Source of the DNA: Bacteroidetes bacterium SB0662_bin_6
Lineage (GTDB): Bacteria; Bacteroidota; Rhodothermia; Rhodothermales; VXPQ01
Assembly: GCA_009839485.1 (NCBI GenBank)
Contig: VXPQ01000014.1
Span: 44,727 to 108,726 of the forward strand
Length of the DNA: 64,000 nt
Reading direction: 5' to 3'
Shown piece after piece: positions 42,617 to 52,461 of the stretch; the first letter of the stretch is position 1; each line of letters starts with the position of its first letter. The position numbers and the translations under genes were made by a program. The notes under the pieces were generated by a model that saw only the letters and a program-made list of their open reading frames with translations, was not told where the DNA came from and did no database searches.

Positions 42617-45600
42617 CTACCATTCCTTTACCAAGGATGCCTCTGCGCTTCCGGAGCCCGTAAGCAGTTTCACGTGCAGAGCGCCTTCCGCATGTTGCGC
42701 GCGATCCATGGCAAGCGTAATGCGGCGCCGTCCCGACTCGCCGACGAATTCGATCCGTCCTTCGCTGAGGAACGCTGCCTGTTCGTCTACCCAGGCCGAT
42801 AGTCCCTCCGGCCTGTCGTTTGGGAGATGCACGGCCAATGCAAGCGGGCCGGACGTTTCGACATCCACCTCGAAGTAAGCCACACTGTATCCGCCCACTT
42901 CAGGTAGTTCCGCGAGGGGCAAGTTCCCGGCCACTGTACTGTGCATGGGCATCCACGCCACGCCTTGCGCGGTTACGGCGAACGAGGCGTCCGTTTGCCG
43001 CATTCCTTCGGCGGCCTCGTCGGAGGGTTGCAGCACGCGCCAGCGCCGGACCGTCTGTTCGTCTTCCGGCGATGCAGGCGCCCGGTACGGTCCCTCTTCG
43101 CCCAGTGCAGACAGAAAGGCCACCAGGTCCACGAATTCGTCGTAGTCGAGCGATGCGGTAAGCCCCGCCGGCATGAGCGATCCCGGAATGATTTCCTGCG
43201 TCCGGATACGGCTTTTCGGAATGCGCTCCACGCTGCCCGCGGCGTCGCGGACAAGCACTTCCGCATCCGTTTCGCCGACAAGGTTTCCTATCATGATCCC
43301 GCCGTCCGTATATACGATGCGCACGAGGGTATACCCGTCCTTGACGGCATCCTCCGGTCTCAGCAGGGATTCGGTGAGGTAGTCGATGGGGGCCGTCACG
43401 CCGATATCCGACAGATCCGGGCCCGCGAGCCCGCCGGCTCCGCCAATAACATGGCAACTGGCGCACTGAAGCCGCCCGTAGAGCGCTTCGCCTCGGGCAG
43501 GGTCGCCTTTTCCTTTCACATCGTAATGGAGGCGTTGTAACGCCCAGCCGCCCAGGTCCGGATCAACCCGGGGTGCAGTGGAGACAGCCCCCGAGGCCCG
43601 AAAAGCCTCCCGGAGCGGTGCGTAGCTGTTGTTGCGTCCCCGGATGCGGTCCAATCCTTCCTGCGCAAAGGCCGCCGGAATCGTTGTCCCGCCCGTATCT
43701 TCGTTCAAGGCTTCCGTCAGGGCGTCGCGGCCTCCTTCCTGCATCAGGAACGCATTGAAGAGTGGCCAGGGGTCTGTATCGTCCGTCGCCGCATTCAAAA
43801 AAGAGACGGCGACCGAAGCGGCTTTATCGATATCGGCGGCAGGCAGGAGCCGTGCTGCTTCGAGACGCAACGCCTGCGGGCGATCCGGATCTTCGACGAG
43901 CGCCACGAGCCAGGCGATACTGGTACTGTCCCGCAATGCGGCGAGGCCTTCCAGTCCCGCTTCCTGCACGGCTTCGTCCTCTTCTTCCACGAGGTCTTGC
44001 AGGGAGGATATGAGCGTCGTTTCGCCCCATGCCCCGGCAAGGCGGGCCGCCCGCGTACGGATTTCCTGGTCTTCGTGTGCGAGCAGTATCCGTAGCCGGT
44101 CGGTTACGTCGGCGGGACGGCGATTCTCGTCCTCCGAGGCGGTCAGCAGCGCGTCGAGGTGCTCGACCGCGCCATTTTCTCCGCGTATTTCTTCGCGGAC
44201 CGCAAGCTCGAGAATCGTTTCCATTTCTCCGGTTGCTCCACGCTCCGCAAGGGCTTCCAGCGCGCTTGCGGTCATGTCTTCGGGGATGTCCCCATTCGCA
44301 TAATGCTCCGCAAGGCGCGCCGCCGCTTCCGGCGCCTCCGCCGCCTGCAAGGCGAACGCGATGTGCCGCAGGTCTGCACTGAGAAAGGTGCTGTCTTCCT
44401 GGAAACGCGGCATCCAGTGCGGTTCCAGCCTCCGGATAGCGTGCCACAAGGCGTAATCCAGAAAATCGTCCATGGGGCGGTCAAGGACCCGCAGCGCTAC
44501 GGGTGCGGCGCGGGCTCCGGCTTCGGCGCCGCCGACCATACCCCGTTCGCCCAGTACATGCACGGCCTCCCTGCGCACGCGGGGGTGTTCGTCTTCGATC
44601 AATGTGGCCAGCAATGCATCCGTGTCGGGGATCTGATCCTGAAAATGCCCCAGTACGCGCACGGCGGCGGCTCGTGCCCGGTGATCCTTCAGCTCAAGCG
44701 TTTCGCGGAGCAGGTCCGGATCCATGTCCCCGATGGCCTGGTATGTCCAGAGTATTTCCACCAGTTCATGGGCGGCGCCCGGCGCATTGCGTTCGATCCG
44801 GCGCACATGCGCGTCCAGCGCCGGTTTGACCACTTCGGCGCCGCGTTCGCGAAGGAGGCGTTTGGCCTGCCGCCGCGTCCAGTCTTCCGGCGCGCGGAGC
44901 GCCGCCAGCAGGTCTTCTACCGATGCATTGTACAGGGCCGGCACTTCCAGCGGCGGCCGCTCCTTGGCGGTGATGCGCCAGATTCGTCCATGCTTGTGAT
45001 CGCGCCGCGGATCCCGGAAATCCACCTCGCCGTGCTGGATGATCGGGTTGTACCAGTCGGCGAGATACAGGGCCCCGTCCGGTCCCACATTGACGTCCAC
45101 AGGCCGGAACGCCACGTGATCCGTCCAGATCAGGTCCTCCTGCTCTTCGGAGAGAAAGCCGCTGCCGTCCTCCGTCAGCGCAAAGCGTTTGACCCGGTTG
45201 GCACGGAAGTCGCTGGTGATGAGTTGGCCGCTCAGGGAGTCGGGGAAATGTCTTCCGGAGAGGAATGCCAGCCCCGACAATTTGGGCTGCTGGGGATTCA
45301 GGCCTGTGAGTGTGCGCTCGGCCCCGTAGGCGGGCCGATAAGCCGCGTGGGGAAAGATGAAATACACCCCCTCGCCGCCGGCGCCGTCGGTCGCGAACGA
45401 TTGTCCCCACCGGTCGAAATCGTATCCCCACGAGTTCCACATGCCGCGCGCCAGTACATTCAGTTTCAGGGTGGAGGGTTCGAATTGCCAGATGCCGCCC
45501 TGCCTGAGGCGGCGCACGCCCCAGGGCGTTTCGATGTGGCTGTATATATAGACAGACTGATTCAGATAAAACAGCCCGTCGGGCCCCCACAAAAAGCGGT

Positions 45601-46093
45601 GGATGATATGGTGGGTGTCGTCCGCGCCGAATCCCGAAAGCACCACGCGCCGGCGGTCGGCCCGTCCGTCGCCGTCCGTGTCGCGCAGGTGCAGGATTTC
45701 CGTGGAATTGGCCACATATACGCCGCCGTCGCCGGGAAGCACGCCCGTGGGAGTGAGCAGGCTGTCGGCGAACAGGATGGAGCGGTCCGCCTGCCCGTCG
45801 CCGTCCGTGTCTTCCAGGATGAATATCTTGTCGTTGGCCGCTTGCCCCGGGACGGGCTGCGGGTAGGATGCGCTGGTCGCCACGAACAATCTCCCCCGTT
45901 CGTCCCACGCCATCTGGATAGGCGGGTCGATCATGGGATCGGAGGCGAAGAGATTGATTTCGAATCCCTCCGCTACGTGCAGCGCAGCCATCTGGGCGGC
46001 AGGATCGGGATCCGGGATATTGGTCAGGTTGGGCTGTGCAGCCAGCGAGGGAGCGATCACAAGGCCGGCCGCGGCCAGAAGAAATCGTCGCAT
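42617..46093 (-). CDS. PVC-type heme-binding membrane dehydrogenase-like protein
   Basis: 1158 residues. A signal peptide ends near SLAAQ. The N-terminal 390 residues form the planctomycete membrane-bound dehydrogenase propeller (FVATSASYPQPVPGQAANDK; NVGPDGALYLADWYNPIIQH). Armadillo/HEAT-like repeats follow (about 400-790). A cytochrome c domain has CASCH near 876-880, and a C-terminal carbohydrate-binding-like region ends the protein. These are predicted periplasmic quinoprotein-like sugar or alcohol dehydrogenases that pass electrons to their own heme, but no substrate is known. The start lies 1 bp after the stop of the GDSL hydrolase, so the two are coupled. Together with the DUF1549 gene at the left edge it gives the window two PVC-style cytochrome loci. 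Confidence 0.88.
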   Translation of the reverse strand: MRRFLLAAAGLVIAPSLAAQPNLTNIPDPDPAAQMAALHVAEGFEINLFASDPMIDPPIQMAWDERGRLFVATSASYPQPVPGQAANDKIFILEDTDGDGQADRSILFADSLLTPTGVLPGDGGVYVANSTEILHLRDTDGDGRADRRRVVLSGFGADDTHHIIHRFLWGPDGLFYLNQSVYIYSHIETPWGVRRLRQGGIWQFEPSTLKLNVLARGMWNSWGYDFDRWGQSFATDGAGGEGVYFIFPHAAYRPAYGAERTLTGLNPQQPKLSGLAFLSGRHFPDSLSGQLITSDFRANRVKRFALTEDGSGFLSEEQEDLIWTDHVAFRPVDVNVGPDGALYLADWYNPIIQHGEVDFRDPRRDHKHGRIWRITAKERPPLEVPALYNASVEDLLAALRAPEDWTRRQAKRLLRERGAEVVKPALDAHVRRIERNAPGAAHELVEILWTYQAIGDMDPDLLRETLELKDHRARAAAVRVLGHFQDQIPDTDALLATLIEDEHPRVRREAVHVLGERGMVGGAEAGARAAPVALRVLDRPMDDFLDYALWHAIRRLEPHWMPRFQEDSTFLSADLRHIAFALQAAEAPEAAARLAEHYANGDIPEDMTASALEALAERGATGEMETILELAVREEIRGENGAVEHLDALLTASEDENRRPADVTDRLRILLAHEDQEIRTRAARLAGAWGETTLISSLQDLVEEEDEAVQEAGLEGLAALRDSTSIAWLVALVEDPDRPQALRLEAARLLPAADIDKAASVAVSFLNAATDDTDPWPLFNAFLMQEGGRDALTEALNEDTGGTTIPAAFAQEGLDRIRGRNNSYAPLREAFRASGAVSTAPRVDPDLGGWALQRLHYDVKGKGDPARGEALYGRLQCASCHVIGGAGGLAGPDLSDIGVTAPIDYLTESLLRPEDAVKDGYTLVRIVYTDGGIMIGNLVGETDAEVLVRDAAGSVERIPKSRIRTQEIIPGSLMPAGLTASLDYDEFVDLVAFLSALGEEGPYRAPASPEDEQTVRRWRVLQPSDEAAEGMRQTDASFAVTAQGVAWMPMHSTVAGNLPLAELPEVGGYSVAYFEVDVETSGPLALAVHLPNDRPEGLSAWVDEQAAFLSEGRIEFVGESGRRRITLAMDRAQHAEGALHVKLLTGSGSAEASLVKEW

Positions 46094-46094
46094 G

Positions 46095-47297
46095 TTACTC
46101 GCGGGTCAGCGTGAAAACGAGCGGGCGCGCCATGCGCAGCCTGCCGATCTCGTTTTCCTTTTCGTGAATGATCGGGTCCAGTTCGGTGAGTTCCGGAGCG
46201 TTCTGTCCCTGTTCGTATTGGCGAAATCCCACGAGGTAGGTCTCGTTCTGCGGGCGGTACTGGCGGAAATACAACCGGTTCTTGTCGACGATGGCGCGGC
46301 GCAGGGCGGCCAGTTGTTCGGTTTCTGCGGGATAGTGTACGGCGATGCCTTCCTGCCATGCGCGGGCCGGGCCGACGGCCGGGGTCTGTCCTCCCGCCGT
46401 CAGGCGGTACGTTCCCCTTGACAGCCCCGTGACGACTACGTTCCGGGCCTCCCAGGAGTAAGGCAGGCGGTTTGGGACGATCGCATAGACACCGGTTTCT
46501 TGTTCGCTGCTTCCGTAGGATGTTCCGCCAGTCACTTCCCCGGAGTCGATGTCCAGCGCAAGATCGGCGGAAAGGTCTGGATGCAGCGGTTCCATCGCCT
46601 TGATGAGGCGGCGGGTCAGCATCCGGTACCCGGCTTCGTTCAGCCGCATGCCGTTCCCGGTGAGGCTGCCGCCTTGCTGCGCCGCGTGCTCGTATTCCTC
46701 CGCCATCGCGTCGAAGAGATCGACCCATCCGCACTCCCGTACGGAAGCGATCTCTCTGAAGGCGTCCCGTACGGCGGCAAGCTGTTCGTTCAGCACTGCT
46801 ACGTTCGGGTTGGGCGACATATGCTCGTCATGCGGGATGGGAGAGACGAGTACGCAGCGTATGCCCCGGGTGGCCAGTGTATCGAGGAGCGTATGATACC
46901 CGTCGACCGCTTCGGACAGGGCGTCGTCGTTTTCGAAGGCCAGCGTGCCGCCGTACGCCAGCACAGCCAAGGTGGGCTGCGGGGCGGTCAGTTGTTCCAC
47001 AAGGTGGTCGAACCCTGTAGGGGGATGGGTGTAGTGGTCCCGCGCCTCGCCGGAAACGGTGTCGCCGCTCCAGCCGACGTTACGGAAGGTCAGGCCGGGC
47101 CGCCGCACTGTGAGCGCGGCCTCGATATAACCGAAATGCTGGGCATGTTCGATGAGGCCGTCGCCCGCGAGCACGACGCGGTCGCCGTCTTGCAGGGCGA
47201 AGCGGGGCGGATCCTGCGCTCTGACAGGTCCGGGCATCACCAGGGAAGGCAGTGCTCCGATAAGAAGCGCCGCCGCAAACGTACGCAGTGGTTTCAT
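46095..47297 (-). CDS. SGNH/GDSL-type hydrolase, exported
   Basis: 400 residues from the ATG at 47297, where a signal peptide begins (MKPLRTFAAALLIGALPSLV, cut near VRAQ). The SGNH layout is modified: block I DRVVLAGDGLIEHAQHFGY (GDG in place of GDS), FRNVGWSGDT as block II, AVLAYGGT as a possible block III, and GMRLNEAGYRML near the end carrying the Asn/His region. It probably hydrolyses an ester on a glycan. In Planctomycetes such domains are often fused or adjacent to the heme dehydrogenase that follows here 1 bp downstream. The missing Ser in block I leaves activity uncertain. Confidence 0.75.
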   Translation of the reverse strand: MKPLRTFAAALLIGALPSLVMPGPVRAQDPPRFALQDGDRVVLAGDGLIEHAQHFGYIEAALTVRRPGLTFRNVGWSGDTVSGEARDHYTHPPTGFDHLVEQLTAPQPTLAVLAYGGTLAFENDDALSEAVDGYHTLLDTLATRGIRCVLVSPIPHDEHMSPNPNVAVLNEQLAAVRDAFREIASVRECGWVDLFDAMAEEYEHAAQQGGSLTGNGMRLNEAGYRMLTRRLIKAMEPLHPDLSADLALDIDSGEVTGGTSYGSSEQETGVYAIVPNRLPYSWEARNVVVTGLSRGTYRLTAGGQTPAVGPARAWQEGIAVHYPAETEQLAALRRAIVDKNRLYFRQYRPQNETYLVGFRQYEQGQNAPELTELDPIIHEKENEIGRLRMARPLVFTLTRE

Positions 47298-47431
47298 GCG
47301 GCCTAAAATACAGGTTGCGGCGCAGGTCGGCAAAAGAATACGGCGATAGGGAATGGACAGGATGAGTATCCCGCAGGCCGCGCGATGTGACGGCGTTTTT
47401 CCGGAACCGGATAGCCCCAATCCCACCGGAC

Positions 47432-50400
47432 TTATTCCACCCGCATCGCTTCGTGGAAGCGTTCCGGTGTGACGTACCGGGTGTGATAGTTTGCCCAGTC
47501 GTCCGGGAAGCGGCGATACACAGGATCGTCTTCGAGCCTTCCCGGAGGCGTGGCGTAGGCCGCGTCGTCATGGGAGGGGAGCGGCAGCACGGTTTTTGAG
47601 AAGCCCGTGTTGTAGTCGCCGTCCTTCACCCACCCGTCCCCGATGAGTACGAAATCGCGTGTCCATCCTTCCGGCGGAGGCGGCGGGGCCTCGAACCGGA
47701 AAGCCATTTCGTCGGCCGCATTCATGATCACGTACCGGTCATCCACTTCTGCGAGCAGTTCGCGCACATCGCCGAACCGCGTGTGATACCCGACGAGATC
47801 CCGCCAGACCTGACCCGTTGCGGCCAATTCGTCGTAGACGGGCAGTTCCGGCGAGAAGATATCCGCTTCGTACGTTTCCGAAAAGCCCCGGTAGCGCAGG
47901 TCTGCCGCATCAGGGGCCAAACGCCGGGTCATGGTCTCGGCATCGGGCCGGCCGACGGCCCATGCAAAGGCGTCCCAGTAAATTTCGAGATTCGTATGCA
48001 GGCGCAGGCGAACACTGTCGGGAGTATTCGGCGCACTGGCTTCATGCCCGTCCGAAAAAACGTCCGTGATGTCTATGAGGACCGTTTTGGTCTTGCCGGC
48101 GGGGAAGCCAAGGTTGGGATGGATGATTCGCCAGCCGCCGTTTCCGTCGAAGGCTTCCAGGCGCAGGCCCTGCGGGGGGACATGCGATCCTTGTCCGAGC
48201 GCTACATTGATCGAACTGTCCGTAGGATAAATCCAGCCGGAGCCCACGAGCCAGATCGGCCCCTGCTGCGATGCATCTTCCGGAATGTTTTCAAGCGTCA
48301 GTTCCACATAGTGATCCCGCGTGACGCCCTGGTACTGCCCGTGTCCGAACGTGGCGAGGTACCGCCCGTCCTCCGCATGGAGCAGGTCGGTCACGTCATT
48401 GCCCAGATCGTCCCATGCCTGTGTGACCGGATGGGGTTTTGCGGTTACGTGCACCTTCATTTCAGGGGGAGGGAAGGCGAACCGCTCGTCTATGTAGACC
48501 TCGGTATCGTCGGGATGATCGACGACCAGAAGCGAAACATGATCGAAGAAATGCGTTTCCCACAGTTCCGCGGTGATGCGCACGTCGTACCAGGGGGGCG
48601 CTCCGTTCTCGCCGGGGCGGGGCGCCAGCTGATCGCCGCGTATCCTGACCCAGTCCTCGGTGGTCATGACGCCCGCCGTTTCCTGGGCGTTGATCTTGAG
48701 CCCCAGCGGCGAACGCCAGATGAAATCGGTGACGAAGTCGATGCGCTCCCCGTTCCATGCAAAAAGCCACGGACAGGAGCCCTTGAGCCGCTGCTGCGCG
48801 AGTACGACTTCCCCGGAAAGCAGATCGAACTCGGCCTGTACGCTGCCGTTGGGCCACACGATACGGGCCACGTCCGCGACGGCATGCGTACCCAGTCCGA
48901 AATGCACGACGGGACCCTGAATGACCTGCTTCTGGAAAGACAAACCGGCCCGGATTTCCACCTCGCCCCCGATCCCGAACGAATTGATGCGCTGGTCGCC
49001 CACTGCTTCGGCGGCGCGCAGATGCATCTGTTTCCAGTGGTAGGGCATGCTTCCCTCGTTCTCGAGCCGTACAGGCTGTCCCTCTTCGGAAAATCCCAAC
49101 AGATCGAGCCGCCCGTTTGCGGACAGGTCCGCGACGGCAAAGAGGTGTGCAGGGATGGCGTGATCCGTCGGGTGGAGGATTCCGCCCCGGTGCCCGCCGT
49201 TTGATTCGTCCGCGTCTCGCAGCCAGATGCGGGCGCCCGCAGGGGTGGCCGCGACGAGGTCCAGTCCGCCGTTGTTGTCGAGGTCCACGGTGAAAAGCTG
49301 TCCGGCGCCGGGGGCAATGCCGGCAGGCATGTCTTCCCAGCGAGCGATTTCTTCCGAAGACCATACGGCGCTTGCATCTTCTCCGGTGGTCGCAAGCTGC
49401 AGAATCGTTCCATCCGTTTGCAGCACTGCAAGATCAACGGTAGCGTCGCCGTTCAGGTCCGCTGCTTCAAGGGCGAGGAGGGGTTCCGTTTCTGAGGATT
49501 GCCGCTCGAAAAGCCCACTGCGGCGGTTGGCGAAAAGATGCAACGTTCCGTTTGCGTCCACCAACGCGGCGTCCGGGTCTCCGTCCCCGTCGAAATCTCC
49601 CCAGGCAAAGCTCCGCAACGCTTCGACGTCCCCAAAAAGATCCAGGGGTGCGAACGTCCCGTCGCCATTGTTTCGCAGGGCAAGGCTGGCGCCTTCGTTG
49701 CGGGCGAGCACCAGATCGACGTCGCCCTCGAGATCGAGGTCGGCAGCCCAGACGCCGGCCAATGAGGCGTCAAGGATAGTCGCAGGCAACCCTGATTGCG
49801 AGGTCGTTTCCGCAAATGTCCCTGTGCTGTCCTGCCGGAAAATGCGTAAACCGCCTGCTCCGGCCAGTGCGAGGTCCATGGTAAAGTCGTAGTCGTAATC
49901 GATGCCGGCAATGCCATGCGGTCCGGGCGCTGCGCCCCCTCCGGGAAAATCGAGCACCTGGTCGTTTGGAAGGTGCACCGTGTGGTCGTTGGCAATGGCC
50001 AGCGCAATGCCGGGCACATTCGTTTCGATGTCGTCGGTGTTTCCATCGAGGCCTGCCGCCGGCGAGAAAACAGCCATGCTGCGCCAGGGACCACCCTCGG
50101 CATACAGCGCCTGCTGCGTGAATGTCAGCTGCTCGTCGCGGGGGGCGATAGCGGGGGGCGGGGCCGACAATCGAAGGAAGCCGGTCACGAGATCGCCTAC
50201 CTGTTCGGCAGGCGTCTGGATGGCCCGCAGGTCCTGGCGGTACGAGGAAACCCGCAGGAGCACATTCCGCAGAAAAGCGATATGGGTGGTGGCTGCGGCG
50301 AAGTCGGGCGCGTCCGGATCGGAACCCGCTGCCCTGGCGCCGGCCAGTTGTTCGAGGGCTTCTTCCGGCCAGGACGCGGACAGGGTTTCGATATGCGCCA

Positions 50401-51016
50401 GCGTGTTCCGTAATGCATCGGCGTCGCCGGAAGCCGCTGCCGCACCGGCGCGGCGGAGCAGGGCCGCCACATTATCCGGGTACACCTTCAGGAGCACATC
50501 CAGCAAGGCCGTCGCCTCGTCGCTCCCGGTATCCGTCAGGTGTTCGGCCAGCGCATACAACGCCTTGGCATTCGTCGAATCCAGCGCCACGGCTTCCCGC
50601 AGGTGGAGAGCGGTTTCCGTGACGTTGCCCTGACTTTTTTCGAACAGACCGAGCAGAAGATATATGACGCTGTTCTCCGGTGCGAGGCTTTGCGCTTCCC
50701 TGAGGTACTCCGAGGCAAGCGCATATTCGTTCCGGCGCATCGCGAGCAGTGCGAGATTGACCCATGCGGCGGGTTCTCCCGGCGCCAGTTCCGTTACCTC
50801 CAGCAGTTTTTCCTCACCTTGCCGGTCGATCCCCGATTCAATGGCCGCCAGCCCCGTATAGAAGGCGGAGACGGTCTCGCGATACGTTTCGGAATCCGGT
50901 TCCGGAAGGTCCGGGCCGCCGCATGCCCCGATAAAGACAGCAACAGCAATAGCCGGCAGGACGGCAGATCCTGCCGTGAACCGGGGAAGGAACGAGGCGT
51001 TTGGGCGCCTGGTCAT
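47432..51016 (-). CDS. TPR - FG-GAP - ASPIC/UnbV lipoprotein (CRTAC1-like)
   Basis: 1194 residues. A lipobox FIGACGG near residue 30 makes it a lipoprotein. TPR repeats follow (about 45-220: PAAWVNLALLAMRRNEYALA; NSVIYLLLGLFEKSQGNVTE). FG-GAP/VCBS repeats come next (AWGDFDGDGDPDAALV; EAADLNGDATVDLAVL; FTVDLDNNGGLDLVAA; AVADLSANGRLDLLGF). An ASPIC/UnbV domain (RINSFGIGGEVEIRAG, GLGTHAVADVARIVWPNGSV) and a further 450-residue C-terminal region complete it. ASPIC/UnbV proteins in Bacteroidota usually accompany SusC/SusD loci. It lies 58 bp downstream of the aldolase gene and 134 bp upstream of the GDSL gene. Likely surface-anchored; ligand unknown. Confidence 0.87.
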   Translation of the reverse strand: MTRRPNASFLPRFTAGSAVLPAIAVAVFIGACGGPDLPEPDSETYRETVSAFYTGLAAIESGIDRQGEEKLLEVTELAPGEPAAWVNLALLAMRRNEYALASEYLREAQSLAPENSVIYLLLGLFEKSQGNVTETALHLREAVALDSTNAKALYALAEHLTDTGSDEATALLDVLLKVYPDNVAALLRRAGAAAASGDADALRNTLAHIETLSASWPEEALEQLAGARAAGSDPDAPDFAAATTHIAFLRNVLLRVSSYRQDLRAIQTPAEQVGDLVTGFLRLSAPPPAIAPRDEQLTFTQQALYAEGGPWRSMAVFSPAAGLDGNTDDIETNVPGIALAIANDHTVHLPNDQVLDFPGGGAAPGPHGIAGIDYDYDFTMDLALAGAGGLRIFRQDSTGTFAETTSQSGLPATILDASLAGVWAADLDLEGDVDLVLARNEGASLALRNNGDGTFAPLDLFGDVEALRSFAWGDFDGDGDPDAALVDANGTLHLFANRRSGLFERQSSETEPLLALEAADLNGDATVDLAVLQTDGTILQLATTGEDASAVWSSEEIARWEDMPAGIAPGAGQLFTVDLDNNGGLDLVAATPAGARIWLRDADESNGGHRGGILHPTDHAIPAHLFAVADLSANGRLDLLGFSEEGQPVRLENEGSMPYHWKQMHLRAAEAVGDQRINSFGIGGEVEIRAGLSFQKQVIQGPVVHFGLGTHAVADVARIVWPNGSVQAEFDLLSGEVVLAQQRLKGSCPWLFAWNGERIDFVTDFIWRSPLGLKINAQETAGVMTTEDWVRIRGDQLAPRPGENGAPPWYDVRITAELWETHFFDHVSLLVVDHPDDTEVYIDERFAFPPPEMKVHVTAKPHPVTQAWDDLGNDVTDLLHAEDGRYLATFGHGQYQGVTRDHYVELTLENIPEDASQQGPIWLVGSGWIYPTDSSINVALGQGSHVPPQGLRLEAFDGNGGWRIIHPNLGFPAGKTKTVLIDITDVFSDGHEASAPNTPDSVRLRLHTNLEIYWDAFAWAVGRPDAETMTRRLAPDAADLRYRGFSETYEADIFSPELPVYDELAATGQVWRDLVGYHTRFGDVRELLAEVDDRYVIMNAADEMAFRFEAPPPPPEGWTRDFVLIGDGWVKDGDYNTGFSKTVLPLPSHDDAAYATPPGRLEDDPVYRRFPDDWANYHTRYVTPERFHEAMRVE

Positions 51017-51074
51017 GAGATCGGAAGAATATCGGGAACGTGCTGCCGGAACCGCTTCGGTGGTTTTCGGCGGC

Positions 51075-52154
51075 CTATGCGATCGTTACGTCCTCGTCAA
51101 GATATACATCCTGGATGGCGTTCAGAATCTCGACGCCTTCATGCAATGGTTTCTGGAAGGCCTTGCGTCCGGAAATCAACCCCATGCCGCCGGCGCGCTT
51201 GTTGATGACCGCGGTCCGTACGGCTTGCTGCAAGTCGTTTTTACCAGAACCGCCGCCCGAGTTGATCAGGCCGCACCGCCCCATGTAGCAGTTCGCCACC
51301 TGGTACCGCGTCAGGTCGATGGGATGGTCGCTCGAGAGTTCGGTGAACATGCGCTCATCCAGCTTACCGTAACTCGATGCACCCATATTCATCGCTTTCA
51401 GCCCCCCGTTCTGCTCCGGCTGCTTCTGCTTGATGATATCGGCTTCGATGGTTACGCCGAGGTGGTTGGCCTGTCCCGTCAGGTCGGCGCTGGATTCATG
51501 ATTCACGCCGTTCTGGTTGAAGGCGGAATTCCGGACATAACACCACAGAATGGTCGTCATCCCGAGTTCATGCGCTGCAGAGAAGGCCTCCGAGACTTCC
51601 TGAAGCTGCCGGTTGGAATCGGCCGAGCCGAAATACACCGTGGCGCCCACGCCTACACAACCCATTTCGTACGCATCCTCAATCTGTGCGAAGAGAATCT
51701 GGTCGTACGTGTTCGGGTAGGTGAGCAGTTCGTTGTGGTTGAATTTGAGGATGAACGGAATCTTGTGTGCGTATTTGCGCGCCACGGCTCCCAGGACGCC
51801 GAACGTCGAAGCCACCGCATTGCATCCGCCCTCGATAGCGAGTTCGACAATGTTCCCGGGATCGAAATAGGCCGGGTTTTTGGCGAACGATGCGCCGGCG
51901 CCGTGCTCGATCCCCTGGTCCACCGGAAGAATCGACAGGTATCCCGTGCCGCCGAGCCGCCCCGTGTTGAAAAGCTGCTGCATGGCGCCGAGCACGCGCG
52001 GCTTGCGGTCCGAACCCAGCCATGCGCGGTCCACGAAGTCAGGTCCCGGCAGATGCAAATGCTCTTTGGGGATAGTGGTGCACTCGTGGTCGAGCAGATG
52101 GGCGGCTTCTTCGCCGAGAATTTCGGCGGTGCGGGCGGTAAGTACGTCACTCAT
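51075..52154 (-). CDS. fbaB: Class I fructose-bisphosphate aldolase (DhnA/FbaB type)
   Basis: 359 residues. It cleaves fructose 1,6-bisphosphate to dihydroxyacetone phosphate and glyceraldehyde 3-phosphate via a Schiff-base lysine. The DhnA-type pattern is visible: [51 protein letters not shown] and [16 protein letters not shown], the last containing a candidate active-site Lys region near the C-terminus. Normal length for this group. No strong ribosome binding site precedes the ATG at 52154. It is divergent from the CRTAC1/SusCD cluster and does not look functionally linked to the surface proteins around it. Confidence 0.93.
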   Translation of the reverse strand: MSDVLTARTAEILGEEAAHLLDHECTTIPKEHLHLPGPDFVDRAWLGSDRKPRVLGAMQQLFNTGRLGGTGYLSILPVDQGIEHGAGASFAKNPAYFDPGNIVELAIEGGCNAVASTFGVLGAVARKYAHKIPFILKFNHNELLTYPNTYDQILFAQIEDAYEMGCVGVGATVYFGSADSNRQLQEVSEAFSAAHELGMTTILWCYVRNSAFNQNGVNHESSADLTGQANHLGVTIEADIIKQKQPEQNGGLKAMNMGASSYGKLDERMFTELSSDHPIDLTRYQVANCYMGRCGLINSGGGSGKNDLQQAVRTAVINKRAGGMGLISGRKAFQKPLHEGVEILNAIQDVYLDEDVTIA

Positions 52155-52290
52155 GACGGGATCGGAACAAGGAAGGTTTGGAAGAATCCGGGCAAAAAAA
52201 CAAGTCTATAAGATACTTCACCCGGCGTTTTTTGTGTGTGAATTGTGGGGGTATATAGCGCTCGCGGCGCTACGCTCTACCGGGGTCGCA

Positions 52291-52319
52291 TTGCAACCGG
52301 ATACGCTGCAATACGTTTG
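52291..52319 (+). promoter_or_regulatory. Bacteroidota-type promoter of the CRTAC1-like gene and SusCD cluster
   Basis: TTG at 52291-52293, 18 bases, then TACGTTTG at 52312-52319, a full TAnnTTTG match. Spacing is within the 17-23 range described for Flavobacterium. The predicted start near 52326 gives a leader of about 180 nt that contains the inverted repeat at 52357-52461. Confidence 0.5.
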
Positions 52320-52356
52320 TGTCTTAAGGAACCTCTGATTAAATCCGCATGGGCGA

Positions 52357-52461
52357 GGACCTTGGGGCGCGCCTTCTCTCAAAACATAAACGTGCGGTTG
52401 ACCGCGAGTTTGCAGGATATCCCGGGCCCGATGTTTTGTTCGAATGCGCACCCCAAGGTCC
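52357..52461 (+). repeat. Long inverted repeat with 31-bp arms in the leader of the CRTAC1-like gene
   Basis: The left arm, 52357-52387, begins GGACCTTGGGGCGCGC and ends CAAAACAT. The right arm, 52431-52461, is its reverse complement at 26 of 31 positions without gaps, including a perfect outer 11 bp and a perfect inner 8 bp. The 43-bp centre has its own small hairpin, GCGGT/ACCGC at 52394-52405. It ends 47 bp before the start codon. It could be a short non-autonomous mobile element (MITE-like) or a structured leader RNA. No target-site duplication is evident and no transposase is present. Confidence 0.75.

Noticed and set aside
44159..46114. 651-codon plus-strand frame, and similar long frames at 34668-36542 and 57157-59157 (minus)
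   Set aside because: All are antisense to strongly supported genes (heme dehydrogenase, module 2 sorting protein, SusC) and show no signal peptide or family motif.
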